From contig JH599944.1 in NCBI GenBank assembly GCA_000245075.1, positions 16,305-80,304 of the forward strand: a stretch of 64,000 bases of DNA, read 5' to 3'. Below the pieces are notes generated by a model. The model saw nothing but the letters and a program-made list of their open reading frames with translations, made no database searches and was not told where the DNA came from. This stretch comes from Acetobacteraceae bacterium AT-5844 (GTDB lineage: Bacteria > Pseudomonadota > Alphaproteobacteria > Acetobacterales > Acetobacteraceae). Both the position numbers and the translations under genes were made by a program. Shown here piece after piece: positions 42,318 to 50,634 of the stretch. Each line of letters begins with the position of its first letter. The stretch's first letter is position 1.

Positions 42318-43124
42318 TTACCCACCTCGCCGCTTGCGCAATATCCTGACGCCGAAAATCGCTCCGCCGATAACGGCGAAGGAGAGGGCGGTAGACGCTG
42401 TCCCCAGCGCGTAGAGCACCGGCGTCGTCACCGTGGTGGTCATGCCCAGGATCTCCAGCGGCAGGGTGTTGCCGCTGCCAGCCGTTAGCAAAGTGCGGGC
42501 GAACTCGTCAAAGGACAGGGTGAAGCCGAACAGGGCGATGCCCACCACGCTCGGCGCGATGATGGGCAGCACGACATGAAGGAAGGACTGCCACGGCGTG
42601 GCTCCCATGTCGCGCGCCGCTTCCTCCCAGGCGCGGTCGAAGCGGTTGAACACGGCGAACATGATGAGCAGGCCGAAGGGGAGGGTCCAGGTGAGCTGCG
42701 CCCCGAAGGCGGAGGAGTACCAGGCCGACTCCCACTCCATGAGGTTGAAGAGCAGCCCCACCCCGAGCGAGACCAGGATGGAGGGCACGATCAGGCTGGC
42801 CAGCGTCAGGTAGAAGAGGGCGGAGCTGCCCGGAAAGCGGCGACGGAAGGCCATGCCGGCGGCGAGGGAGATGATGACGGTGGAGGCCGTCACCATCGCC
42901 GCGAGTGCCAGAGAGCGTTGCAGCGCGGAGCCGATATCCCCCACCGCCTGGGTGGCGAACAGCCGCCCGAACCAATGGAGCGAGACGCCATTCATAGGGA
43001 AGGTGAGGCCCCCATCCGGCCCCTGGAAGGAGAGCACGGTGATGGTGAGGGTGGGGCCGTAGAGGAAGGCCAGGAACAGCACGAACAGCGCCGTGAGCAG
43101 CAAGCGGGCAAGGCGGCCGGGCAT
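42318..43124 (-). CDS. Spermidine/putrescine-type ABC transporter permease, PotC type
   Basis: This 268-aa inner-membrane permease has six predicted helices. The first is LLLTALFVLFLAFLYGPTLTITVLSF, a typical PotC start. The coupling loop EEAARDMGATPWQSFLHVVL lies near residues 175-195. It begins 2 bases after the end of the PotB-type gene and is the last gene of the operon. The importer may carry polyamines or related organic cations; the subunit alone does not tell. Confidence 0.92.
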   Translation of the reverse strand: MPGRLARLLLTALFVLFLAFLYGPTLTITVLSFQGPDGGLTFPMNGVSLHWFGRLFATQAVGDIGSALQRSLALAAMVTASTVIISLAAGMAFRRRFPGSSALFYLTLASLIVPSILVSLGVGLLFNLMEWESAWYSSAFGAQLTWTLPFGLLIMFAVFNRFDRAWEEAARDMGATPWQSFLHVVLPIIAPSVVGIALFGFTLSFDEFARTLLTAGSGNTLPLEILGMTTTVTTPVLYALGTASTALSFAVIGGAIFGVRILRKRRGG

Positions 43125-43126
43125 GG

Positions 43127-43978
43127 TTACAGCTCCCGCCGGATATCAATGGCGCGCAGGATGGCGGCCATCAGCAGCAGCACCATCACCAGCAGGCCGA
43201 CGGCATTGGCCGCGGCGGCCGGGTACTGCATCAACCCGATCTGGTTGGAGATCATGAGCCCGACGGAAGCGCTCTGGCCGCCGCTCATCAGCCGCACCGT
43301 GGCGAAGTCGCCCATGACGAGCACGATGACGAAAATGCTGCCGATGCCGATGCCCGGCTTGCACAGCGGCAGGATCACGCACCACAGCGTCTGCCAGAAG
43401 CCCGCGCCGGCATCCCGCGCGGCCTCCAGCAGGCGGCGGTCGATGCGCATCATGGTGTTGAAGATCGGCACCACCATGAACAGCGTGTAGAGGTGCACGA
43501 AGGCCAGAATCACCGCGAAATCCGAGAACAGCAGGAATTCCAACGGCTGGTCGATCGCCCCCATGCCCAGCAGCGCCGAGTTCATCAGCCCGTTGCGGCC
43601 GAGGAAGGGCACCCAGGCGATCATGCGGATGAGGTTGCTAGTCCAGAACGGCACGGTGCAGAGCACGAAGAGCACGGTGCGCGTCACCTCGCCCTGCACG
43701 ATGAAGGCGAGGTAGTAGGCCAGCCAGAAGCCGATGGCGAAGGTAATGGCCCAGGTGATGCCGGCGAACCACAGCGTCTTGCCGAAGGTCCGCCACGTCA
43801 CCGCCGAGCCGAAGGCTTCCTGGTAATTGGTGAAGATGAAGTCCGGGATCAGGCTGAAGGCGCTGTAGTCGAAGAAGCTGACAACGACGATCATCGCCAT
43901 TGGCACGACGAGGAACACGGCCAGCACCAGCGCCAGCGGCGCCGCCTGCAGCCAGGAGAACAAGGCCGAGCGGCGCAT
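43127..43978 (-). CDS. Spermidine/putrescine-type ABC transporter permease, PotB type
   Basis: This 283-aa permease begins MRRSALFSWLQAAPLALVLA and carries a long first periplasmic loop (FFDYSAFSLIPDFIFTNYQE), as in PotB. The coupling loop LLEAARDAGAGFWQTLWCVI is near residue 200. The frame is open upstream into the binding-protein gene, but the start at 43978 fits the family and lies 14 bases after that gene's stop. It pairs with the PotC-type permease. Confidence 0.92.
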   Translation of the reverse strand: MRRSALFSWLQAAPLALVLAVFLVVPMAMIVVVSFFDYSAFSLIPDFIFTNYQEAFGSAVTWRTFGKTLWFAGITWAITFAIGFWLAYYLAFIVQGEVTRTVLFVLCTVPFWTSNLIRMIAWVPFLGRNGLMNSALLGMGAIDQPLEFLLFSDFAVILAFVHLYTLFMVVPIFNTMMRIDRRLLEAARDAGAGFWQTLWCVILPLCKPGIGIGSIFVIVLVMGDFATVRLMSGGQSASVGLMISNQIGLMQYPAAAANAVGLLVMVLLLMAAILRAIDIRREL

Positions 43979-43992
43979 CCGGTTTTGCTTCC

Positions 43993-45261
43993 TCAGGCCG
44001 CGATGAACTCGTTCCACTTCTGGACCATGTAGCGGTCCTGATCCATCACCGAGTTCCAGCACACCACCTTGCCCATGCGCTCGGCGAAGGAGCCACCGTC
44101 GCGCACGGCGCCGGCCTTTTCCATTTCCTTGCCATCGGGGAAGAGGATGGGCGCGGTGGCGGGCTTGCCCTCCATCCAGAAACCCCACTCATTCTCGCTC
44201 ATATTGGCCTTGGCCGTCTCCAGCACCGCCGAATAGTAGCCCTGGCGGTTGAGATAGGCGCCGACCCAGCCGGAGAGATACCAGTTCAGATACTCATAGG
44301 CCGCGTCACGCTGCAGGCCGGTGAGGTGCTTCGCCAGGCCGAGGCCGGAGCCCCAGGCGCGATAGCCCTCCTCCAGCGGCTGGTACACGCACTGGATGCC
44401 GCGCGAGCGCACGGCCGCGACGGCCGGCGACCACATGGACTGGATGACGACCTCGCCCGAGGCCATGAGGTTCACGCTCTCATCGAAGGTTTTCCAGAAA
44501 GCACGGAACTGCCCGGCGCGTTTCTGCTCGATGAGGAAGGCGATGGTGCGGTCGATCTCGGCGCGGGTCATGTTGCCCTTATCGCCGTATTTGATCTGGC
44601 CGAGGCTTTCCATGACCATCGCGGCATCCATGATGCCGATGCCGGGGATGTTCAGGATGGAGGCCTTGCCCTTGAAGGCCGGGTCCACGAGGTCCCGCCA
44701 GTTCTTGATAGGCCGGCCGACGAGGTCGGGGCGGATGCCCAGCGTGTCGGCGTTGTAGATGGTGGGCAGCAGCGTCATCCATTGCGTCGGCGCGGCGGCG
44801 AATTTGGTGGAGGTCTCGCCCTCCACATAGCCCACCGTATGCGGCGCGGTGCCCTGGCCCGGCGTGCTGGAAGGCGTCAGCTTGCCGCTGGTGAAAATCG
44901 GAACGATCTTGTCGGCGAGCTTGATCTTCGAAACGTCGATCGGCTGCATCACCCCGGTGGGGTACACTTTCTTGATGCTGAAATACTCGATATCGGCGAC
45001 GTCGAAGGCGCGCCCCTGCGTGGCCGCGCGCTGCGCCACGGCATCGGTATCGGCGATGGTGAGTTGCAGGTTGAAGCCCAGATCCTTCTTCACCTGCTCC
45101 GCGATGGCATTCAGGCCGGAGACCCCGGTGCCCACCTGGCGCAGCGTCACATCCCGGATGTTCTGCGCCCACAGGGTCGGGAAGCCCGTGATGGCACCGC
45201 TGCCCAGCGCCGCGCCCCCCAGGGCCAGCGCGCCACGGCGGGTGAGGGTGGTCTTGGTCAT
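43993..45261 (-). CDS. Spermidine/putrescine-type ABC transporter substrate-binding protein
   Basis: This 422-aa periplasmic receptor has a twin-arginine-like signal (MTKTTLTRRGALALGGAALG). The mature part follows the PotD/family 1 pattern: VADIEYFSIKKVYPTGVMQP, NADTLGIRPDLVGRPIKNWR, NLMASGEVVIQSMWSPAVAA and GLGLAKHLTGLQRDAAYEYL. The conserved acidic residues of PotD that hold polyamines are not obvious, so the ligand is uncertain. I chose the ATG at 45261; GGATTGAGG precedes it. It lies between the ATPase and permease genes. Confidence 0.9.
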   Translation of the reverse strand: MTKTTLTRRGALALGGAALGSGAITGFPTLWAQNIRDVTLRQVGTGVSGLNAIAEQVKKDLGFNLQLTIADTDAVAQRAATQGRAFDVADIEYFSIKKVYPTGVMQPIDVSKIKLADKIVPIFTSGKLTPSSTPGQGTAPHTVGYVEGETSTKFAAAPTQWMTLLPTIYNADTLGIRPDLVGRPIKNWRDLVDPAFKGKASILNIPGIGIMDAAMVMESLGQIKYGDKGNMTRAEIDRTIAFLIEQKRAGQFRAFWKTFDESVNLMASGEVVIQSMWSPAVAAVRSRGIQCVYQPLEEGYRAWGSGLGLAKHLTGLQRDAAYEYLNWYLSGWVGAYLNRQGYYSAVLETAKANMSENEWGFWMEGKPATAPILFPDGKEMEKAGAVRDGGSFAERMGKVVCWNSVMDQDRYMVQKWNEFIAA

Positions 45262-45284
45262 ATCCTCAATCCTCTCTCTTGGTC

Positions 45285-46265
45285 TCAGGCGGCATCGGGC
45301 AGGGGGTGCGCGTCGGCGGCATCCCAGCCGAGGGTGACGGCCGCGCCCGGCTCGATGGGCGCGGCATGGAAGAGCGTGTCCGGCAGCAAGGCTTCGGCGG
45401 TCTGGCCGTTGGCCGTGGCCACCACGACGCGCACGGCGGCACCCTGATATTCGATGGCGCTGACATGGCCGGGCATCTGCCCTGCCGGCCCCAGGCGGCA
45501 ACGGTCCGTCCGCACCGCGAAGCGCCCTTCCGGCAGGGCCACGACGTTGTGCCCGCCGATGAAGCGCGCCACGAAGGCGCTGGCCGGCTTCTCGAAGATC
45601 TCGCGCGGCGGGGCCGCCTGGGCGATGCGCCCGTTCTGCATCACCACGGCGATGTCGGAGAGGGCCATGGCCTCCTCCTGCCCGTGGGTGACGTGGATGA
45701 AGGTAATGCCCAGCTCCCGCTGGAGGCGCTTCAACTCCTCCCGCATCTGGGTGCGCAGGAAGGGGTCCAGCGCGGAGAGCGGCTCATCGAGCAGCAGCAC
45801 CTTGGGGTGGGTGATCAAGGCGCGGGCCAGTGCGACGCGCTGTTGCTGCCCGCCGGAGAGCTGGCTGGGCAGTCGGCCTTTCATGCTGCCGAGCTGTACC
45901 AGCTCCAGGAACTCGCCCGCCTGCCGCAGGCGCTCTGCCTTGGCCACGCCGCGCATGCGCAGGCCGAAGGCCACATTCTCCAGCGCCGTCAGATGCGGGA
46001 ACAGGGCGTAGCTCTGGAACATCATGGCGGTGCCCCGGGCCACCGGCGGCAGGTCCGTCACATTGGTGCCGCCGATCAGGACATCGCCCTCGCTGATCTC
46101 CTCATGGCCGGCGATCATGCGCAGGGTGCTGGTCTTGCCGCAGCCGGAGGGGCCCAGCAGGCAGCAATAGCTGCCGGAAGGAATGGCGAGGGAAATATCG
46201 TCCACCGCCACGGCGGCAGGCCCGTAGCGCTTGGTGACGCCAATCAGCTCGACACTGGCCTGCAA
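45285..46265 (-). CDS. Spermidine/putrescine-type ABC transporter ATP-binding protein, PotA type
   Basis: This 326-aa ATPase has Walker A LLGPSGCGKTSTLRMIAGHE near residues 37-44, the Q-loop MMFQSYALFPHLTALENVAF, signature LSGGQQQRVALARAL near 137, Walker B KVLLLDEPLSALDPFLR and the switch His in FIHVTHGQEEAMAL. The C-terminal 90 residues form a TOBE-like regulatory domain (AVRTDRCRLGPAG). It is the first gene of the potABCD-like operon. A 218-base gap with several hairpins separates it from a divergent gene. Confidence 0.94.
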   Translation of the reverse strand: MQASVELIGVTKRYGPAAVAVDDISLAIPSGSYCCLLGPSGCGKTSTLRMIAGHEEISEGDVLIGGTNVTDLPPVARGTAMMFQSYALFPHLTALENVAFGLRMRGVAKAERLRQAGEFLELVQLGSMKGRLPSQLSGGQQQRVALARALITHPKVLLLDEPLSALDPFLRTQMREELKRLQRELGITFIHVTHGQEEAMALSDIAVVMQNGRIAQAAPPREIFEKPASAFVARFIGGHNVVALPEGRFAVRTDRCRLGPAGQMPGHVSAIEYQGAAVRVVVATANGQTAEALLPDTLFHAAPIEPGAAVTLGWDAADAHPLPDAA

Positions 46266-46360
46266 AGCGACCCATCCCGTTCTGTGGAACTGTGGGAGGG
46301 GCTATGCAAATGCCGCACCACTTTGGATGGTTGGCGGAGGTAAGGGCCGCTGGAGGCGGG

Positions 46361-46390
46361 CTGCCTTCGTGTAAGGCAGGGCTTTGCCTT
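46361..46390. promoter_or_regulatory. Three-segment competing hairpins between divergent genes
   Basis: CTGCCTT (46361-46367), AAGGCAG (46373-46379) and TGCCTT (46385-46390) can form either an A-B stem or a B-C stem, but not both. This is the logic of an attenuator. It lies about 95 bases from the ABC operon start and 94 bases from the methyltransferase-like gene. A CGCC-ACTT-GGCG hairpin follows on the plus strand. No known riboswitch class fits by eye. Confidence 0.35.
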
Positions 46391-46483
46391 AACTTTCGCC
46401 ACTTGGCGGCTTTCCACCCATTTTTATGGCGCAGGAGCCGCTTGATCCGGTAACGATAGAGCGAAAAAGAGGAGGGCTGCCCA

Positions 46484-47434
46484 ATGCAAGACGCCACCAC
46501 GCCGTCCTCCGGCGCCACGCCGTGGTATGCCGAGGAACTGACTCCCGAACTGGACCGGTTGGTTGAACTGGCCTGGGAGCCTGGTTGGGCCCCCTTAATG
46601 CTCGGTGAACTGATCAATCTGTGCCGCCATTTGCGGGAGGCTCACGACCGGCAGACCTGGCTGGATATCCGCGCCCGGCTGCGAGCCCACGACATTAACC
46701 GCCTGATGCGGGAGGACCCGCTGGTCTTCCATGCGGATAAGCCCGCGGCGGTGGTGCGGGACCTGCTCTCCTGCCATCCCGCCGCCGCGCCGCTGCTCGC
46801 CGAGACATCCCGCGCGGGGCGGGACCTCTTCGCCACCAGCCGCAAGCTGGGCTGGTTTGGCGCCGTGGCCGGGCGGGATGAATTTCTCGCCCGCATGGTG
46901 GACGCGGTGGCGCTGGAGCAGGAGGGGGCCGAGGTCCTCACCTTGGGCGCGGGCCACCTTCGGGAAGCCTCCCGCACCGGCTTGCTGCCGCGCCTGCGGC
47001 GGTGGGTGGTGGCCGATGCCGACGCGGAACGCCGGCGGGAGTTGCAGGCCAGCCTGCCGGCGGGCGCCACTGTCCAGCCGCTGCGCCGGTCCCTCCGGGG
47101 CTTCACGCGGCGGCCTTATGGCTATGGCAGTTTCGATCTGATCTGCCTTCCCGAGCCGCCCGAAGGATGGAAGCTGGCTGATATCGCGGAGCTTCTGGCC
47201 TCGGCGTTCAGCATTCTGAAGCCGGGAGGGCGGCTGCTGCTCTGCGCGCCGGCGGGGCCACCGCCGGAGGCGGCCTGGATGGAGGTTTTCCTGGACTGGA
47301 CACCCACCTGGCGCTCGATGCGGGAGGTGGAGGCCATGCTGGGGAAGGTGCCGGCGGCGGAGTGCATGAGCCGCCGGCTGTTCAGCAGCCTGGATGGCCG
47401 GATGCACCACGCCATCCTGCGGCGCCGGGGCTGA
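46484..47434 (+). CDS. Hypothetical protein with a methyltransferase-like fold
   Basis: This 316-aa protein has a diverged Rossmann-type methyltransferase pattern from about residue 145: AEVLTLGAGHLREASRTGLL (the SAM-binding loop), RRWVVADADAERRRELQASL (the acidic ribose-binding strand), GSFDLICLPEPPE and FSILKPGGRLLLCAPAGPPP. The N-terminal 140 residues are helical and unfamiliar, beginning WYAEELTPELDRLVELAWEP. AGGAGG stands 9 bases upstream of the ATG. A SAM-dependent reaction is inferred from the pattern; a target cannot be named. It is divergent from the polyamine-type operon. Confidence 0.78.
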   Translation: MQDATTPSSGATPWYAEELTPELDRLVELAWEPGWAPLMLGELINLCRHLREAHDRQTWLDIRARLRAHDINRLMREDPLVFHADKPAAVVRDLLSCHPAAAPLLAETSRAGRDLFATSRKLGWFGAVAGRDEFLARMVDAVALEQEGAEVLTLGAGHLREASRTGLLPRLRRWVVADADAERRRELQASLPAGATVQPLRRSLRGFTRRPYGYGSFDLICLPEPPEGWKLADIAELLASAFSILKPGGRLLLCAPAGPPPEAAWMEVFLDWTPTWRSMREVEAMLGKVPAAECMSRRLFSSLDGRMHHAILRRRG

Positions 47435-47448
47435 GCCCCGGCAGCCGG

Positions 47449-48120
47449 TTAGCGCTGCTCTCGCGCGGCGAGGGCCGCGATCTGCCGGCGCATGGCGTCG
47501 AGCAGCGAGGCGACCTGGCCGCCATTGCGGCTGATGACGGCGGAGTATTCGCTCCGCTGCGTCAGGCGGAGGGAGGTGCCCTCCGCGATCACATCCACCA
47601 CGCGCGGCTGCCCGCCCACTTCGCCGACGCGCCAGTCGAGCGCGAAGGGCGCCATGTTCGGGCGCTCGATGATGGTGTTGACCAGAGCGTCGTCCTCCGT
47701 GCGCTGCTGGCTGCGGCCCAGGCTGAAGCGCACGCCCTGATACTCGCCGAAGCGGGCAGAGAGGTTGCGGATCAGCGTCTCCTCGAACAGCCTCATATAT
47801 TCCTGCTGCTCGGCCGGGGTGGCCACGCGCCACCAGCGGCCCAGGATGAAGCGGCCGACGCCGTCGACATCCACGGCCTTGCGCAGCACGGCCGCCACCT
47901 GCGTGCGCCGCACGGCGACGGGCTGGTTGGAGTTGAGGACCGCAACCAGCTCCTGCCCGGTGGCCTGAATGAACTGGGCGGCGGTGTTGATGTCCATCTC
48001 CGCATGGGCTGCCGGGATGGCCAGCTGGCCCAGGGCGGTGATGGCGAGAGGCGCGGCCAGGGTAGTGGCCAGCAGGGTACGGCGGTTCATCCGTTCATGT
48101 CTCATCTGTTCGGCCGTCAT
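47449..48120 (-). CDS. mlaC: Periplasmic phospholipid-binding protein MlaC (Ttg2D/toluene tolerance family)
   Basis: This protein of about 223 aa has an export signal (MNRRTLLATTLAAPLAITAL) ending at AHA. The mature part fits MlaC: AAQFIQATGQELVAVLNSNQ, VDVDGVGRFILGRWWRVATP, EYMRLFEETLIRNLSARFGE and VVDVIAEGTSLRLTQRSEY. MlaC carries phospholipid between MlaA in the outer membrane and the MlaFEDB transporter inside, keeping lipid asymmetry. Starts at 48120 and 48090 are both possible. It follows mlaA by 6 bases; mlaFED is not in view. Confidence 0.9.
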   Translation of the reverse strand: MTAEQMRHERMNRRTLLATTLAAPLAITALGQLAIPAAHAEMDINTAAQFIQATGQELVAVLNSNQPVAVRRTQVAAVLRKAVDVDGVGRFILGRWWRVATPAEQQEYMRLFEETLIRNLSARFGEYQGVRFSLGRSQQRTEDDALVNTIIERPNMAPFALDWRVGEVGGQPRVVDVIAEGTSLRLTQRSEYSAVISRNGGQVASLLDAMRRQIAALAAREQR

Positions 48121-48126
48121 GTCCGA

Positions 48127-48969
48127 TCAACGCGGTCGCGCGGTGCCGGTTCCGGGAACCGAGAGCGTGCCCGGCAGGGTGCCAGGCTCTTCGGGGACCA
48201 CCGGCTCGCCGGCCAGCGGGCCTGCCTGAGAGGGACGCTCGCCGGCATTGCGGATCTGTTGATTGCGACTCTGGCGGTAGGCGCTGCGGAAGGTGGCGTA
48301 AGGGTCGAGGCTGGTTTCGTTGACCGCGTCGATGGTCTCGAGCAGGTCCTCGCGGGTATCGAGGACCGTGAGGCCGAGGCGGGCATATCCGAGATTTTCG
48401 GCGGTATTGCCGTTATTGGCGATGATCCAGGTCAGCGGGTCCGCCGCCATGCCGAGGCCGAAGCCCGTCAGATCACGCGGATTGCTCGGCCCCAGAACCG
48501 GGATGAAAAGGAACGGTCCTTCGCCCACGCCCCAGGTGGCGAAGGTCTGGCCGAAATCTTCCACATGCCCTGGCATGCCGGCTTCGGCGGCGACATCGAA
48601 GATGCCGCCCAGGCCGAAGGTCGTGTTGATCATGAAGCGGCCCACCGTGACCAGCAGGCGGTCCGGCTCGCCCTGCAGCAGGTCGTTCACCGCGACGACG
48701 GGGCTGCGCAGGTTCGACAGGGCGTTGCGCACGCCGGTGCGGACGGGCTGCGGGATGACGGTCTGGTACACCTTGGCCGAGGGGCGCAGCACCACGGTGT
48801 CGATTCCGTCGTGGACGGCGTACATGGCGCGGTTGAAGGGTTCCAGCGGATCGTTGTTCTGTTCGAACTCCGCCACGGCCTCCGGGTCATCCGCAGGGGG
48901 GCGCGTGGCGCAGGCCGAAACCGCCAGCAGGCCGATCAACAGCAGCGAGGAGCGACGGAGCGTGGACAT
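48127..48969 (-). CDS. mlaA: Outer-membrane lipoprotein MlaA (VacJ)
   Basis: This 280-aa lipoprotein starts MSTLRRSSLLLIGLLAVSAC, with a lipobox whose Cys should be acylated. The MlaA core follows: NDPLEPFNRAMYAVHDGIDT, VRTGVRNALSNLRSPVVAVN, FMINTTFGLGGIFDVAAEAG and FGQTFATWGVGEGPFLFIPVLGP. The C-terminus is low-complexity (Pro/Gly/Ala). MlaA draws misplaced phospholipid from the outer leaflet and passes it to MlaC, whose gene follows by 6 bases. Its promoter region is shared with metF. Confidence 0.93.
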   Translation of the reverse strand: MSTLRRSSLLLIGLLAVSACATRPPADDPEAVAEFEQNNDPLEPFNRAMYAVHDGIDTVVLRPSAKVYQTVIPQPVRTGVRNALSNLRSPVVAVNDLLQGEPDRLLVTVGRFMINTTFGLGGIFDVAAEAGMPGHVEDFGQTFATWGVGEGPFLFIPVLGPSNPRDLTGFGLGMAADPLTWIIANNGNTAENLGYARLGLTVLDTREDLLETIDAVNETSLDPYATFRSAYRQSRNQQIRNAGERPSQAGPLAGEPVVPEEPGTLPGTLSVPGTGTARPR

Positions 48970-49072
48970 GGAAGATCGGATCCTGCGAAAGGGCCAATAG
49001 GCGTGACCATAACAATCGGCGTGTCACAAGAGTTTTCACGATCACGCACACGCGCCGGCTGCGATCGGCCGC

Positions 49073-49100
49073 TTATATACGTACCCGCACGTAAATATAA
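49073..49100. promoter_or_regulatory. AT-rich inverted repeat between mlaA and metF
   Basis: TTATATACGT (49073-49082) and ACGTAAATATAA (49089-49100) mirror each other around ACCCGC, with two extra bases in the right arm. It is strikingly AT-rich in this GC-rich genome and includes -10-like TATATA or TATATTTA words on both strands. It probably marks the divergent mlaA and metF promoters or an operator over them. Confidence 0.45.
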
Positions 49101-49191
49101 AGGCCGTAAGGGAAGCTGGCTAGCAACCAGTGTGCTCCTGCCTTAGACCCCGTTCAACTCCGCTCGCGCTTCGCCTAGGATGGCCCGCATC

Positions 49192-50172
49192 ATGAACCAC
49201 TTCGCCGAAGCCTCCCCGGGCGCCCCCGCCGCGCACCGTACCGCCCCGGCCGCCGGGACCTTGCAGCGCTGGCTGACAGGCCCCCGTGTCGCGAGTCTCC
49301 CGCAGGGCTCGGCTATGCCGGTTCCCGCGCTGTCCTTCGAATTCTTCCCGCCTCGCACGGAAGCGCTGGAACAGCAGCTCTGGGCCTGCGTGCGGCGGCT
49401 GGAGCCGCTGGCGCCGCGCTTCGTCTCCGTCACCTACGGCGCGGGCGGCAGCACGCAGGAGCGTACCCACGCCACGGTCGCCCGCCTGGCGCGGGAGACG
49501 GCGCTGACGCCGGCCGCGCATCTCACCTGCGTTGGCGCCAGCGCGGGCGAGGTGGATGACGTCGCCCGCCGGTACTGGGATGCCGGCGTGCGACACATCG
49601 TCGCCCTCCGGGGCGATGCGCCGGGTGGCGAGGCCGGCTACGTGCCGCACCCCGACGGCTATGCCTATGCGGCCGATCTGGTGGCCGGCCTGAAGCGCAT
49701 CGGCGACTTCGAGATTTCCGTCGCCGCCTATCCGGAGACGCACCCGGCCGCCCACTCGCCGGAGGCCGATCTCGATAATCTGAAGCGCAAGATCGACGCG
49801 GGCGCCACCCGCGCGATCACCCAGTATTTCTTCGATACCGATGTCTATCTGCGCTTCCTGGACAAGGCGCTGGCCGCCGGCATCACCGTGCCGATCGTCC
49901 CCGGCATCCTGCCCGTCTCCAACTTCAACCAGGTGCGGAAATTCTCCGCCATGTGCGGCACCAATGTGCCGGACTGGATGGGCCATCTCTTCGAGGGGCT
50001 GGACGACGATCCGGACACGCGCCGCATGGTCGCGGCCGCCATGGCGGCCGAGCAGGTACGGCTCTTGCAGGCAAATGGTGTGGATGAATTCCACATCTAC
50101 ACCCTGAACCGCGCCGATCTCAGCTACGCCATCGCGCATATCCTCGGCGTACGGCCGCTCAAGGAAGGCTGA
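49192..50172 (+). CDS. metF: Methylenetetrahydrofolate reductase
   Basis: This FAD enzyme reduces 5,10-methylene-tetrahydrofolate to the methyl form used for methionine synthesis. The TIM-barrel motifs are LSFEFFPPRTEALEQ (with the catalytic Glu), VSVTYGAGGSTQERTH, VALRGDAPGGEAGYVPHPDG, ISVAAYPETHPAAHS and AITQYFFDTDVYLRFL. The start is ambiguous: ATGs at 49180, 49192 and 49315 share the frame. The last gives a typical length and has AGGG 7 bases upstream; the earlier ones add about 40 Pro/Ala-rich residues. I list 49192. The gene stands alone. Confidence 0.93.
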   Translation: MNHFAEASPGAPAAHRTAPAAGTLQRWLTGPRVASLPQGSAMPVPALSFEFFPPRTEALEQQLWACVRRLEPLAPRFVSVTYGAGGSTQERTHATVARLARETALTPAAHLTCVGASAGEVDDVARRYWDAGVRHIVALRGDAPGGEAGYVPHPDGYAYAADLVAGLKRIGDFEISVAAYPETHPAAHSPEADLDNLKRKIDAGATRAITQYFFDTDVYLRFLDKALAAGITVPIVPGILPVSNFNQVRKFSAMCGTNVPDWMGHLFEGLDDDPDTRRMVAAAMAAEQVRLLQANGVDEFHIYTLNRADLSYAIAHILGVRPLKEG

Positions 50173-50193
50173 GGGCCGCCGCCAAGAGGATGC

Positions 50194-50529
50194 TCAGCGG
50201 AAGGGCACCATGGGCTGCTGGCCCGTATTCACGCCTCGCTGGGCATCCTGGTCGCTCATCCGGTTGAGGTTGCCGGTCGTATCGGGCTGGCCGCTCGGAG
50301 AGTTCTGATTCGCGCGGGCGCGCTCCAGGCTCTGGGCGTTCAACTCATCGACCGCGGCCTCACGGGCTTGGCGGGGCATGGCCTGACGGGCTGGCGCGGC
50401 CTGGCGGGGGGCCGATGCGCCGGCCCGGGGCATGGTGTCGCTCATGCCGTCGGCCAGGGCCGCCGAGGTGCCGCCAAGCGCCAGGACGGAGGCCATCATA
50501 GTGATGGCCGGGAGGGTAAGAGCCTTCAT
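50194..50529 (-). CDS. Small secreted protein of unknown function
   Basis: This 111-aa protein begins MKALTLPAITMMASVLALGG and has a probable cleavage after ALA, so it should be periplasmic or secreted. The mature part is rich in Ala, Arg, Gln, Pro and Asn (RQAAPARQAMPRQAREAAVD, SGQPDTTGNLNRMSDQDAQR) and probably disordered. No family is recognised. It converges with metF with 21 bases between the stops and is divergent from the pentapeptide-repeat gene. Confidence 0.7.
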   Translation of the reverse strand: MKALTLPAITMMASVLALGGTSAALADGMSDTMPRAGASAPRQAAPARQAMPRQAREAAVDELNAQSLERARANQNSPSGQPDTTGNLNRMSDQDAQRGVNTGQQPMVPFR

Positions 50530-50634
50530 GTTCGAGAACTCTCCACTGTGTTGGCATGGCGATCATCTCGCCACCCAACGCACCAACAAAGCTGCGGCGC
50601 TGCGGTTCGCGGTTTATCACATGAAGGATTCTTC

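Noticed and set aside
49101..49191. A SAM-II or similar riboswitch in front of metF
   Set aside because: No conserved pseudoknot elements of the known SAM classes could be read in the 90 bases before the gene.
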